Origin: Grammothele lineata
Taxonomy: Eukaryota; Basidiomycota; Agaricomycetes; Polyporales; Polyporaceae
Assembly: GCA_002150815.3 (NCBI GenBank)
Contig: NDFF03000367.1
Coordinates: 124,001-188,000, forward strand
DNA length: 64,000 nt
Direction of reading: 5' to 3'
Below the pieces are notes generated by a model. That model made no database searches. It was not told where the DNA came from and saw only the letters and a program-made list of their open reading frames with translations. This document shows positions 1 to 11,439 of the stretch, piece after piece. How positions within the stretch are numbered: position 1 is the stretch's first letter; each line of letters starts with the position of its first letter. Both the position numbers and the translations under genes were made by a program.

Positions 1-3000
1 TCAGTTTGCGCCGCTTTGAATCCATCTGCTCTTGCTGGGTGGAAAGGGATGATGACCGAGGGCGTTTGTATGCTATGCAGGAAAGCAAGGCGGAGACTGA
101 CTCGGCACTAACTTCTTCTGAGGCCAAACACTCAGACGATGGCCCAGATGGCGACGGCGTCAGCTGTGTGGCAGTCGTCGGGGACAGTGGCCGTTGGAGC
201 GAAAGAGGCTTCGTAGGAGCCGTTGACAATCGGTGCACGTGCATTAGGGCAGTAGAGGGTGTATCTGTCGATGGCTGCGGTACTTGGGTTTGTGAAGCCT
301 TTCCCGGAGAAGATACGTCTGATGGCTGTTGGGAAGTAGACGGAATTCCTGTAGACGGTGTGGGGGTCACCAAACGGCCTGGGGCTGAGGGATGTGGCGA
401 TCGGGCCGGCAGTGATGCGTTCAATGGGGGCTGAGGTGTTCGCGAGGGTCCGGCAGAGGAAGAGGAAGTTGCGAGCTGGCCCAAAGCTGGGCGATGTGAC
501 GATCTGTCTGGCAGCAATACATCCGATGGCGGTGGAGGAATGGCCGGGAGTGCAGAAAGGAAGGTCTTTGAGGTCGACAACGACAACGACTTGACGGAGG
601 CAGTAGCATTTGACGTTTCTCCTCCTGCTGGTGAATTCTAAGATGTTTTTGTTAGCGAAAGGGCGGACGGGCATGCTAGAGAACAAACGGTGTGCATTCC
701 TTACCTGAACGTTAGGGCCCTCTCCAGATGCGATTGGCAGTGTCGATGTGCTCGAAGTACAGGACTTTGAGAGACTCGTAACAGCATGCTCCATAGCAAA
801 CCACTGCTTCGGTGTGAAATCTTGGGGCAAACGGCCCGTTTTCGATCCGTCTTGCTTTGTGAGCGATCGCCATGTGTCCCACGACTCCCTTACGTCTCTG
901 TCGCCTTTGGCCTCCTCTTTGAACTCAGAGAGGGTCAGGAACGACATATCCTGAATACACTCTTCTGTGTTGAACGGAAATGGGGGAATGCGGGGGTCCT
1001 CTGCCGGGGCGACGTAGGGTAAGGTCCTGTGGTAGCCCAACTCGCGAGCCTGCTGCCGCAGAAGATTTTGGAAGAGTCGCTGCAGAGCTATGAGCAACTC
1101 CTTGGTGAAAATCTTTGCTGACACTTACCGCATGCAGCTCTTCCAGCGGCTTAGCGATCCATGGGTGAATCGAACTTGACTTTCCCCGCTCCTTGAGGCC
1201 TGTGCCCAACTGACTAGCGGCATCTAATTTGGCTATGCCTTTGAGAGCGCGTAGAATCTCCTGGCTAGCCTTAGAAAATGCCTGCGCAGCTTCTTGCTGA
1301 CGAATAGGATCCACTGATGATGGAACGTGCGGAGTAGAGAGGCCCTCGGCCGCCTCTTTTCCTGCATTCTTCAACACTGAAACCAGCAAAGCATCCCAAG
1401 GTTGCCATGCGACGGCTATGCCAGCACCGTCTTCCTCCTCGGGATTGAATGAAAGCTGCGGAAGCTGAGGGGACGTGATAGAGCTAAGGAAGGAGTAGAA
1501 GTCTTTCTGGATAGCACAAGCGTCGGGAAGGTTGAGGAGAGCGCCGTGGGTTGTACATAAGACGGACCAGCATACTCGCAGATACTGCGCGACGATGAAG
1601 GGAATCCTCGCTCCACCGCACTTGGCATCACGGAGGAATGTCAGCCAATCATATTCCGTACGAGTGAGAAGGAAAAGCTCAGGAGCCGAAGAGAAGAACT
1701 CTGACAGCCTCCGGACGGTGTTCGGTAATTCAAGTTTGCGTGCGGACTCAGATTTGCTTCCCACAGGATGCGTTTCGGAGATGAAGTTGCCAATGGTAAT
1801 CGCAAGTTTGGAAACCGACTGGGTGTCCTCCATAGTCCAAAATGGCCAATGAAGAGCGGCTGCCTCGGTGTACTTCTCTGCGTCGGGGATGAGGGAGCCG
1901 CTGTCATCGCCATCATCTTCCTGAGCTCGAGAAGGCAGACGTCTACTTTTGCGGCGAGACGAGGAGTCAGCGGTGGATGAGGATGCGTCCTTCTTCTTTC
2001 CCTTGGCTTTGGAGGAGCGCTTGCCGTTCTTCTCCTGTCGACCGGGCTTCGAATCTGGCTCCAACTTCGGCATGTGCTTCTCACTGAGCATGCGCATATT
2101 CGCTTGACTGAACGTGGTAACGTAGTCGGGTTGGAGCGCGCGCAGCTTCATGTGGATGGTGATCAACCCCACAAGATTTTTGAATACCCAGAGGATAAAC
2201 TGTGGGAAGATGAATATGAGTGCGATGGTGTCCGAAGTGAAGAAAGAAACACAAACTTTGTTGCTTGTCGTTTCACTGGCCGAAAAGAGGACCGTTGAGG
2301 TGAAGCAGTGGAAGATGTATTGTGAATAGTCATAGACGGGGATATTGAGCTGTTGAAGCGTCGCATCGACCATAGGGTCGAGAGAGCGGGCCAACTGTTG
2401 ATGCCGTCAGTATGTAGGCAATGGTTTGAGAAGAACGACGCAGTCAATTAGCAGAAGAACGCTGAATACCATGAAGCCATGTGCGCACATGCATGCAGAA
2501 ATCGCATAGACTGAAAAGTGCGCACACGCAACAGTGCCGCGTGTGCGCGCACGTCACAGTGCCACGCGTGCGCGCACGTAACAGTGCCGCGCGTGCGCAT
2601 ACGCAGCAGGATCGCGCGTGCGCACACGCAGCAAGATTGCGCAGGCGACTTCTGCATAGGTACAGACGCCTGGCAAAGTGCACCAAGGTGCCAGCGTTAT
2701 AGAGAAATTAGAAAGCGCAACTCACCCAGGGCATGCTGTAAGATGCCTCAGCGAGGCGTACTTGTACGTCGGCAAGGAAGGAGGTTGTTGGCCATGGTAA
2801 GGAGAGGTGTAACTCCGCTTCTCGGAGGGACATGATATACGCATAGCGTGCAGGTGCTCCCGAGAAGGCGAGATACTCAGGACTGTTCTCGTTATCCACG
2901 TACAGCTCAAGCTGCTTTCTCCACCAGCCGTGAAGCAGCTTCCTGATGCTCTCCAGATATATCTTCATACCCCGATGCCACTTTGTCTCTGTGGGGTGAC

Positions 3001-5356
3001 CGAGGTAGGCAATACACGGGTGGAGGTTAGTCAGATACGCCTTGTTTATGAGATTCAAGATGTCGGGGGGCAAAACGGCAGAAAGGGGGGAGTCAACTTG
3101 TAAGAGATCCAGAGCTTCGTGATAGTCGGAGGACACGGCGGCAAGTTGGTCTTTCAGCACCTGTTCGCTGAGCTCGAGGGGAGGACCCTGACTGTCGGCG
3201 AATCCATGCTGGTCTCGGACGCGCTTCGTCCACCTCAGCTCCTGGTTGGTCGCCTTCGCTCTCCAGTTGTGAAAGGGAGCGAACGCATCGTCTTCAGGTG
3301 AAGGAAGAAGTTGAGGTGCGCATATGAAAGACATCTGGTCTAGTAGGTCGCAGACGACACGAACCCAGATCTGTGGTTAACGCGTTTGGTTAGCAACTTG
3401 AATTGCAATCTAGGTGAAGTGCGCGCTCGAGCCGCTTGCATGGTCGTGGGGGAACACGAATGGCGGTCGCCGATGGGTATATAAAAGAGACTTACGTGTC
3501 CGTACGTTCCAGCCTCGCGACGAGCTCTGCTCGTCACATTGAAGACTTTCATGAGCAGGGAATTCGGCGTGGGGGTAAGACCCATGAAGTATTCAAAGCG
3601 AAACAGCCGGTCGAGGAGGTCTACACCTGCTTGGGTCGTAAAAAGGAAGGCGTTCTTGACGTCCTTGGTGAATTTCTCCTGGACATACTTGTTTAGGAAG
3701 TTATGATACTGCTCGTCGTACACGGGCGGAAGGGCCTTGTCCGGATTGTCAGCCGCCCAGTCAACTTTGGCTCTCTCAATCCTCCGTCGAAGGATGACAG
3801 CGCGCTCTTCGTCCTGTGCGTCGAACTGCTTGTGGAGATTATTTTGGGCCAATAATTCTGCAAGGTCCTTCGACACCAGGTCTGTACGAGCCGCACCGTT
3901 AGCCACAGCATTGGACGGAGCACTCCAGGCTCCGAGTCCCAGTCCGGCACTTACGGATGTCGAGAAGGCAAACCATCCACACCGTGGCATCTTCTTGTTG
4001 CTCGAGGAGGCGTTTTAGGTCCTGACGGAGTGCTTCTATTTCCTTAAGACGTGCTTCCGAGTCGTGGCCAGCTGATTTCTCAGCGGCAGAGGTCTTCTTC
4101 AAGAGGCGGTTCTTGCGGAGCTCGATGGGCTTGTCAAATGATGCGCCGTGGTCTGTGCATGCGTGCCGACGATGATTTCCACCGGGATAGTACATCTCTT
4201 CGGTCTCAGCCTCTGCAGTGAACTCAAGAAATGGTAGCTCGCTGTACGCCGTTGAACGCTCTTTGGCGAACGAGCCGGGAAGAATAAGCGCTGGGTCGAC
4301 GATGAGGTCGAGAGGGTATTTGTACGGATATTTCTGGTTGAGAGAGAAGTCGCGCATCATCCCATTGACGGTGGGTGTATGCAGCTCCCTTTGGATGAAG
4401 AAGTTCCAAACGGCCCTGGGGTATCCCGGCTTCTTGACGAGGTGTATTCGAGCATATCCAAACGTCGCCTTATCCTTCATGGTAAACAGAACGTCCTCAG
4501 GGACCCTCTTTGGCTGTCAAGACCACTGTGAGCACCCATACTTGCAAGAAGCTACAGGCATTTGCACACACCAAGGGCTGAAACCATCTTGGAGGAGCGG
4601 TATCGACAGCCAGCGACTTTTTGTCAGTCGCTAAATGGGAATCGGAAGAGATATGGGGACTTGTATCCCCTTCTGACTCTACAGAACTGTGCTTGACGTT
4701 TTGCGCTAAGTTCGATGCGGGGGAGTGTGGGAGTGCGGGGGAGTGTGGGAGTGCGGGGGAGTGTGGGAGTGCGGGGGAGTGTATGAGTGCGGGGGAGTGT
4801 ATGAGTGCGGGGGCCGCCGGGGCAGTGCTAGCGCCCGCACCTTCAGAGGTGCCCGCTGCTCCAGACATGGTGGTGGATGAGGGAACTAACCGCACAGGGG
4901 GCGGGAGACTCTGGTTGACGACGCCATTTTTTCCTGCCTGAGTTGCCCGAAAGTACGCAGGTGCGAAGGTGGTGGCCGCAATGGTTAGCCGGCGAAGGTA
5001 TATCGCGCGTGTATAGTACGCATAGAAAAGACACACCTCAGGCGCAACCGTCTGCACGAAGTCCTTGTGAGCACCTATTCCCTCAGCACCCTCTTTAACA
5101 ACCTATGTACGTGTTTGCTCCAATTTGATGAGAAACATAAGAGATAGCGCATGCTTACAGCCTTCGTTGCCCCTTTTAAGCCGTTGTGTGTCAGGCCTCC
5201 ATTTCTGTCGTTCAGATTGAGCATCTGAACCATAATTTAGGCAGTCAGCAGAGGTAGACTATGAGTATTGGCTGCATTACACACTTTTGCGGCGGTGATC
5301 TCTGCGGTTTTCTCAAATGGCGGGGGTGTATTTGTCGGAGGAGCTTCAGATGGCAT
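1..5356 (-). CDS. Large uncharacterised multi-exon protein, 3' end beyond window
   Basis: I do not recognise the family. Hand-spliced exons on the minus strand, all phase-consistent: 5356-5285, 5224-5159, 5102-5037, 4937-4572, 4513-3955, 3881-3496, 3370-2726, 2394-1129, 1079-705 and 637 to the left edge; introns 49-331 bp with GT-AG ends. This gives 1,479 codons without a stop. The start (MPSEAPPTNTPPPF) has A at -3. Residues about 130-165 are a Pro/His/Ser repeat (PALPHS units). Middle exons are globular and mixed-charge. The last 212 visible residues are Ser/Thr/Pro-rich low complexity ending in two basic clusters, KRPR and SKRRK, resembling a bipartite nuclear localisation signal. A 57-nt stretch near 2255-2200 reads as a hydrophobic segment but has GT...AG borders and may be an extra in-frame intron. 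Nuclear role is inference only. Confidence 0.75.
2513..2642. repeat. GC-rich minisatellite inside an intron of the large gene
   Basis: About four imperfect units of roughly 30 bp containing ACAGTGCCGCG and GTGCGCGCACG, each unit itself partly palindromic. It lies wholly within the 331-bp intron 2725-2395 of the minus-strand gene, which is why that intron is several times longer than its neighbours. A related single unit (CACACGTAACAGTGCG) occurs near 11958-11975. Confidence 0.8.
4720..4812 (-). repeat. 18-bp coding tandem repeat (PALxHS)
   Basis: Five near-perfect copies of an 18-bp unit (plus-strand core GGGGGAGTGTGGGAGTGC). In the minus-strand gene it encodes PALPHS/PALIHS six-residue repeats. 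Unit length is a multiple of three, so copy-number change would keep the frame. Confidence 0.85.
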
Positions 5357-6512
5357 GATGTTGCGACAGGCGGCAATTCTGGCACTGGCAGCGGCGACGG
5401 AGAAAAAAGGAATTTGAAAGATGATGGTGTGAAAGTTAAACAATCGCTTGCGCGCAGGCCTTCAAGGAGTGACTGTTGCCAACGCCAGCGCTTCTGAATA
5501 CCTGAAGCGGCCCACAGATCTACGATCATTCGGTGGAAAAAAATCCCAACATTGGCCGGTGCCAATATGATCATACCCTCTGTCGACCGACGGCATGTAG
5601 ATGACCAGAAATGTGGAGACTGCCAACGATAATGCAGTTGCAAGCGCACAAGTTCGCCGCACCGCGCGTGCGCAACACAGGCATTATGAGGATGTTGGTC
5701 GTAGCCACGGCCCACGGAGTCGGAGCGTATTTGAGAACATCAAGCAATAAAATGAACACCATCATCATTGTTAATGCATCATCGATGAGTTCGCTTGTGC
5801 TCCTTCAACTATAACGCCCCCCCCCTTGGATACCGTCGTATGCAACGAACGGCAGCTGCAATGCATTATTAACGTAAGCTAACGTGAGCGAGGCGCGCAA
5901 AGCGCACCGCCAGCGGGCGTCCGGCACGCAGCATGACTTACAGACATTGTGAGGCACGGGCACGAATTGCGCGCTGTGACTAGCAGGAAGGCTCCCACTT
6001 GCTCTAAGCTCCCGAGTACGTTACGGCCCCCGAAGAAAATCTGCGTAGAAATGTAACGTATGCCTCCATTACCCATCAATACATTTTTAGGATGTGCAGG
6101 ATGGCAGTGTTAACTATGCGGCCTAACGCTCAACTGCAACTCTCCTCTTGCAGCTGGTTTGGTCACCCCATTTGCCAACTAGCCTTGTAATACACACGCC
6201 GCCTTCGAGAAGCAGGCATGGCCTCAACAGCTTGTATCCTTTCGTCGTGTACGTCGAGTGCCTTTTTGGAATTTATGAGTCTCGACCGCAGGCGGGGCTG
6301 TCACTTTGCCGGTGCCTGGCGCATATGAGAGGACGGACGCTTATCAAACATGACACAACAAGAAGAGACCCACGGCGGTCTCAGCACGAGGTCCCCCATC
6401 CCTGCAGCAGAGTGCTGCTGTACAAAGCCCATATAGTAGGAAGCAAGTACTGACAATGTTGTATATGTAGCGCATGATCAGTCACTCGGACGCTCATGCA
6501 GGCAATCCACCG
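5357..6512. other. No supported gene; upstream region of the large gene
   Basis: Short open frames on both strands only. The minus frame at 5571-5768 has a hydrophobic stretch, but no chain of exons could be built. There is a run of ten C residues near 5815. It must contain the promoter of the minus-strand gene starting at 5356, but no clear TATA element was picked out. Confidence 0.4.
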
Positions 6513-6770
6513 CATCAGGAAACAGGGAAACCTCTGAGGCCTCTAGCGGGCGCCGGCCGGAGGCGGAGGAGGCGGAGGAGATCTGGCTCCTCTCGACATC
6601 GGGAGAAGCCGCCCGATCGTCGGGAGGAGAAATGAGGAGAGGCACGTCTCCAGCAGGAGGCGCATTCTCCTGCTGCAGCCTTCTCATGGACCTACCATTA
6701 TTCTCCTCTGACGTTCCTCCATCCGCTGTCCTTTCATGTTCCCTATTATTCTTCGCTTTCGTGATATATA
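6513..6770 (+). repeat. CATCAGG-terminated repeat, CTCC/GGAG-rich type, partial copy
   Basis: Begins CATCAGGAAACAGGGAAA and continues with dense GGAG/CTCC words. It matches the reverse complement of 13500-13757 through its whole length, including the stretch around CTGCAGCCTTCT and the flanking TTCCTCCATC. The short open frame across it mirrors one across the other copy only because the DNA is similar. Confidence 0.8.
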
Positions 6771-6841
6771 ACTACCATTAGGTACTTCGGAGGCTCACCT
6801 CACTGCTAACCCTACTGGACATGTTAGAATCAAGTTGAGTC

Positions 6842-7036
6842 CATTAGGAAGGGTTCCGGGATCCGTACGGAGACGTTCTCCGTGGCTCTGGCGCTGTCCA
6901 AACAGAGACGCCGGTTCCGTCGCGTGTGAAACTGAGGCGCCCGATCCGAATGGAACGCTCGCGATCTCGATAGAATCTTCTGTTCCATCCAGCACTGTCT
7001 GGATCGTGAGTTTTGTTCTAGAGCAGCAGCCTCCAT
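6842..7036 (+). repeat. CATCAGG-type repeat, GGATGG/GTTCC-rich type
   Basis: Begins CATTAGGAAGGGTTCCGGG (one change from CATCAGG) and is a close inverted match to 40660-40877. The shared segments include the words GATCCGTACGGAGAC and CAGCGCCAGAGCCACGGAG read on opposite strands. Similar open frames in the two copies reflect DNA identity, not a demonstrated protein. Confidence 0.75.
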
Positions 7037-7059
7037 CTACGCGGACGTCTGGACTAGGC

Positions 7060-7235
7060 TTTAAGAGTCCGGTAATAGGACCGGTTCTAGGACTGAGACT
7101 GGACTGGCGTGGGACCGGACCACCTCATGGTCTTGAGCGGCCCAGTCCTGGCCACCGGTCCCGGTCCTCGAGATTGGGAGGACCGGGACCGGTTTGCCAG
7201 GACCGACTAGGACCGCCCGGGACCAGTCTCGCTGG
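7060..7235. repeat. GGACCGG word-cluster island
   Basis: About 175 bp in which GGACCGG, CCGGTCC, GGTCC and GGACC recur in both orientations every 8-20 bp at irregular spacing. Related islands at 38405-38640 and 49913-49997. No coding signal. Confidence 0.75.
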
Positions 7236-7256
7236 GCATGTTCAGTGTATGCTATA

Positions 7257-7820
7257 CATCAGGAAACAGGGGAATCTCCGGGAGGAGACGGATCTCCGGA
7301 GCGTGCCGGAAGCGCTTTCCGGAGATCGGCTCCTCCGTTTGGTCAATACCGGAGATTGCCTCTCCGGCAGGAGCCTGGAGGAGACGGCCTCTCCAACCGG
7401 AGATCGACTCTCCACGAGGAGACAGTTGGAGATGACCGCTCTGAAGGTATGCTAGAGAGAGATGAAAGGTCAAAAATACGTATGATTTGATGTAGCAACG
7501 TAGTCGTCCTAGTATTATCAGAGTATGAACTGTATTTAGACCTGATTTCCGAAGAACTCTGCACCGGTATGACTGGGAGATAGCGCCGAGCATGAGCCGC
7601 GGAACATCGAGGAGGGCGAGGAAGTGAGGGAAGTGATAGAGGAGAGCATGTACGAGCCTGGAGGACGCGTGGGCAGGCGTGGAAGTCAGGGTCAAACAGA
7701 TGTCGAGTGGCGAAGGCGAAGGTGGGCGAAGGCGAGCGAAGCGCGATGGGACGAAGGTAAGCACACCGTGATGGTGCTACTCAGGCGAGCTGCCGGTGAG
7801 TACAAGGGGCCGGCCGGGAA
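7257..7820 (+). repeat. CATCAGG-terminated repeat, full-length copy (about 560 bp)
   Basis: Begins CATCAGGAAACAGGGGAATC, then a 170-bp CTCCGG word-rich head and a unique tail passing GTATGCTAGAGAGAG and GAAGAACTCTGCACC. It aligns nearly end to end with 25803-26345 in the same orientation. The inverted copy 15415-15761 covers the head and part of the tail. Both full copies follow a TA dinucleotide. No inverted copy of the terminus was found at the far end. Confidence 0.85.
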
Positions 7821-8173
7821 ACGAAATTAGCATTCAAAGTCGAGAGCTACAAGTCTACTCGCAAGCAGACGTCCGGAACCTGAAGAGAAAGAAATGTACA
7901 AAGCGAACTAGATATGTGAGGACAAGAATTGAGCACATAGCGTGCAAGGGAGGATGGGGATCCGGAGTTGGATCGACGCCGTGGTAGGAGGTGCGGGGGT
8001 GGCTATGTTGCGAGTCAGGCGAACAAACGAGTGCGCACAACTCGCGGGGCTACTATGAAGCAAGAACATATACTAAATGATGGTAAGAAATGGATAGATT
8101 GAGGCTGTATTATAGAATAAAACATGAACTCAGCGGAGATGAGGGGAAGGAAATCATTGCGCGAGCGAGGGCG

Positions 8174-8335
8174 CATCAGGAGACGCGGTATTCTCCATAC
8201 GGAGACGGGATCTCCGGGGAGCCAGAAGGATCCAGCTGGAGAGGGGTGCCCTCCAGGCAGGCGCGGACGGAGGCGCGTCTCAGACGGGGCACGGATGGAG
8301 AGTGCGCCTCCATCCGGAGAGCGTGTCACCTCCAT
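8174..8335 (+). repeat. CATCAGG-terminated repeat, GGAGAC/CTCC-rich type
   Basis: Begins CATCAGGAGACGCGG and is filled with GGAGA, CTCC and GGATGG words for about 160 bp. The interior differs from the 7257 copy, so it belongs to the same terminus group but another subfamily. Confidence 0.6.
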
Positions 8336-9268
8336 CCTAGTCTCGTTCCCATCCGTTCTGGCGCTTATACGAAGACAATCGTTCGGAGCCGTCGTAGGTA
8401 GAGGATGATCGCGCTAGCTGTTAAGCCGTGGAGAAATGTTTTTGGAGGTGCGCGTACATGGTCGAGGATGTCGGTGAGGTCGTGAGCGCAGGAGTGAGGC
8501 CGAGAGTGCGGATACGATCGCGAGTGGCACATTGCAGCCTGCAGGTGTGTCGCGGTCACGCATCGGACGCGTACATATGCCACTGGTGACTAGCTGCGTG
8601 TCATGCACATCAGTGAGACATCCCGATGAGTGAAGTATCTGCTAAGTAATAAAGCGCTAACTCTCACGGACAACCCTGCGGCGGTATGCGGGCGCTTAGG
8701 ACTTGACTCTTTGATTTTGACCACGTCATCTGGCCTCGAGCTCTTCTCCTCCCTCTTTGCTTGTGTTCTTTGCACTAAACACAAAGCTCAACAGGAGCGC
8801 TGGTGAGTAGACTAGCGGTACTCTTTTTCTCGGCTCGGCCTCACTGACATTGACTAGCATTTGATCAATGCCGTCCCTCTGTCACATATAGAAGCAATGA
8901 TACTCTCTGCGCTTGCCACCCCTACCTCCCGACAAAATACACCGGCAGTACATTCCTCAAGCCCATCCTGTGACGCTTAAGCCCTCGTGTGTAGTATACG
9001 GGCATATGGGATGCCACCGCCACCGTGTAGAATAGTGAGCTCGACTGGAATAAGGTATGCTCATATTTTGTCTGTCCACGCCCCGTGCATTGTCCGTGAG
9101 ACAGGCTATTCTCGTGTACTTCGCGCATGTCAAATGGGGCTTGTTTGCGTCACTGACTGGGTTGCACAACTCCCTGAGGAGGTGCGGGCGTTGCTAGATG
9201 GGTCATGATATGCGCACTACCGTGGAGTCTACGGTACGTCTCCTCTTTCTAAACCGCGTGCGCTTCCA
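8336..9268. other. No supported gene
   Basis: Only short overlapping frames on both strands with no plausible splice chain. Nothing recognisable. Confidence 0.5.
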
Positions 9269-10036
9269 ATGCTTACGCACCCCGCCCCACTTGCACATTC
9301 GCAGACCCGAGCGCAACTTCCATTACCGTCCCTACCCCGCGCGGCTTCAGCGGCATCAACATCGACCCCGCCTTCCCCCTCCCCGCCTTCATACACACCT
9401 TCGCACTCCAAGTTTCCTCCTTCTAGCCACCCTACACCCTCCCCCCGTTCTCCTCCCCGAACCCTGGGACGCCCTATCCCTCCCGCGGCCCCTTCTCCCC
9501 CAGACGTCGTGCGTGCAGAACTGCGCTTCGCCCCGACGACGGAGGGCAAAGACAAGGGCAAGATGACGGAGGACGAGGTGCGCGCGATGACGCACCCTCC
9601 AATTCTGGAGCGCGTTCAGCCCCGGATCTGGGCGGTGACGCTGCGCCCCGCCACGCGCAGGAATCTCGTGCGCGCGTTGTTCAATTGTAGGATCCTCCCG
9701 TCCTCTACGGACCAGAGCAGCGCAAAGGAGAACGGGCAGGAGGAAGAGTGTGGCCGCGCGCCCGCGCGCAGCTCATCCGGTGCGACATGACCATCGGCAC
9801 CGCCACGTGGGCCGCGGCGGTCGTGCGCGCTGCGCCCGCCACCGCGCCCGAGGACGCCCGTCGCACGCTCGAGGTGCACACTGTCGCGGGTGGGAACCAC
9901 TTCGTACGTCCATTATCCACTCTCACTTCGAGTCGAGGTGTTATACACATGGGGCTGACGCGTTCGGTTGTTGCGTCCTTGACTAGATCCACTAGGAAGA
10001 CCCGGAGAAGTTCGCGCGGCTGCTCGCTGTAGTCGT
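9269..10036 (+). pseudogene. Decayed alpha/beta-hydrolase-like gene
   Basis: The 3' part reads as a hydrolase tail: an exon with TIGTATWAAAVVRAAPATAP and VHTVAGGNHF, donor GTACGT at 9904, then an exon giving EDPEKFARLLAVVV and a stop at about 10035. A Gly-Asn-His-Phe followed by (W)EDPEKFA is typical of the catalytic-His loop region of soluble alpha/beta hydrolases. Upstream, protein-like segments lie in different frames: PRGFSGINIDPAFPLPAF in one frame, then GKMTEDEVRAMTHPPILERV in another, and DPPVLYGPEQ starting after TTGTAG near 9690. These could not be joined by normal introns. The nucleophile region was not found. I infer a frameshifted pseudogene; a badly mis-spliced real gene is possible. 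Confidence 0.4.
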
Positions 10037-10494
10037 GTAACCGTACACGTTTGTGTGCAACGCTCTCGTCCTTATGCTAGCGCTGCCACCGAGGCTTACT
10101 CAACATTCGATTCATTTCCGTGCCCAGGAAGCCGCCAAATTATTAACCAACGAGCACGAGCGTCGAGTGACTCGGAGGAAGGGGGGGCTTGAGCTTCGAT
10201 CGCCGCAGCGTGAAGGACGCTTGCTTGAGTGAGGACATATGGAAGCTGCACGGACGTCGGCTTGCTCAGCATGGAACTCAGCTTTTTGGATAGGTTCTTT
10301 CTCCTTTCTTCTATGTAGGTATAAATGGCGGCTCGAACGCTGCCGGGTCGATTCGGAAGAGTGATAAGTAGGTAGGCCGTCTGTACAATATACATAGAAT
10401 AAGTTCATGTGTCTCGTAGACTAGCGAATGAACGCAATGATTTTCTCTTATATGTTGGCGTGATTCTTATCCTAGCCACTACCTGGGCCTGTAA

Positions 10495-10662
10495 CACGCT
10501 CATCGTTCACCATCGCCGTCCTCTAATCCATCCTTGACCGGATGGAGGGCGGTGGCTCCATCCAGAGATGGGCGTCTCCATAATATAGGGGGGGATCTCC
10601 ATCGCTCCTTCACTCCATACGGCGCTGGATGGCTCGGCTGGAGCCCACCGGCTTTCCTGATG
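10495..10662 (-). repeat. CATCAGG-terminated repeat, GGATGG-rich type
   Basis: Read on the minus strand it begins CATCAGGAAAGCCGG and is dense in CCATCC/GGATGG and CTCCA words. Same terminus group as 39269-39485 and 40660-40877. Confidence 0.6.
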
Positions 10663-11239
10663 CGTGGTCTACAAGCGCTCTGCCAGCGAGAGCCGCGGAA
10701 ACTCCAGCTCAGTGTAGCATGTGCCCCGGCACATGCTATTAGAGGTCGCATCGGGGCTTGAGCACGGGGACCCAGCGCGAGCGGTCGCGCAACATTCAGA
10801 GTCGTTTGCAGCTCGGCCTGGTTGCGTTTTCAGCCTTTGTAATGGTGTTCGGGCCGGCGAGGCCGCAGCTGAGGGTTGGGCGCGGATCGGGTCAGGGTCG
10901 GGTCTGTGTTCATGGTCACAGTCGCGGGCGTGGTGACGAGGAGCAATGAAAGAGTCGTGGTCACAGGTGTAATCATGATCGCGAGTCGCGGCGCGCGTGG
11001 TCGCATTTGGGAAGTCGCGCGACGCGTCTGGGGCGGCGCAATGCATCGCCCGGGCGGCGGCGGGCGGCGCGTGACTGTCAACTACAATGAACTCAGCTTA
11101 GGGTGTTCAATGCATCCTGAGTATCCTGTTGGAACTTACCTGGTCTTGGGGCAAGGTATTCCCTACCCAGCGACATTGATCCATAGACACCACGGTTATC
11201 CGCGCTTTGCTGTCGCAGGACTCATCAGAACTTCTCGAA

Positions 11240-11365
11240 ATTACTTATTCGCCCTTATTTTGCCATATAAGGGGCATAAGCGCTAATAAGCACATTAAGT
11301 ACGGGTCCGTAAGTATGTAAGTGCGCGTAAGCACTGTAAGGCCACTAAGGCGAGTAAGAGGAATG
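11240..11365. repeat. TAAG word-cluster island
   Basis: TAAG occurs about a dozen times in 120 bp at irregular spacing, followed by variable bases. The same word dominates the repeat pair 13285-13428 / 15190-15325 and the small MITE at 49675-49910. No coding signal. Confidence 0.55.
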
Positions 11366-11439
11366 GACGGACAGCAGGGGGATGCGCGGTTTCCGAAAAC
11401 ATATTCTCATTCAGGTATTACGGGTACATAGAGGAGGCA

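Noticed and set aside
6830..7036. Conserved 65-68 codon protein shared with 40603-40875
   Set aside because: Similarity is at DNA level over a repeat, in GC-rich word-repetitive sequence; no independent coding evidence.
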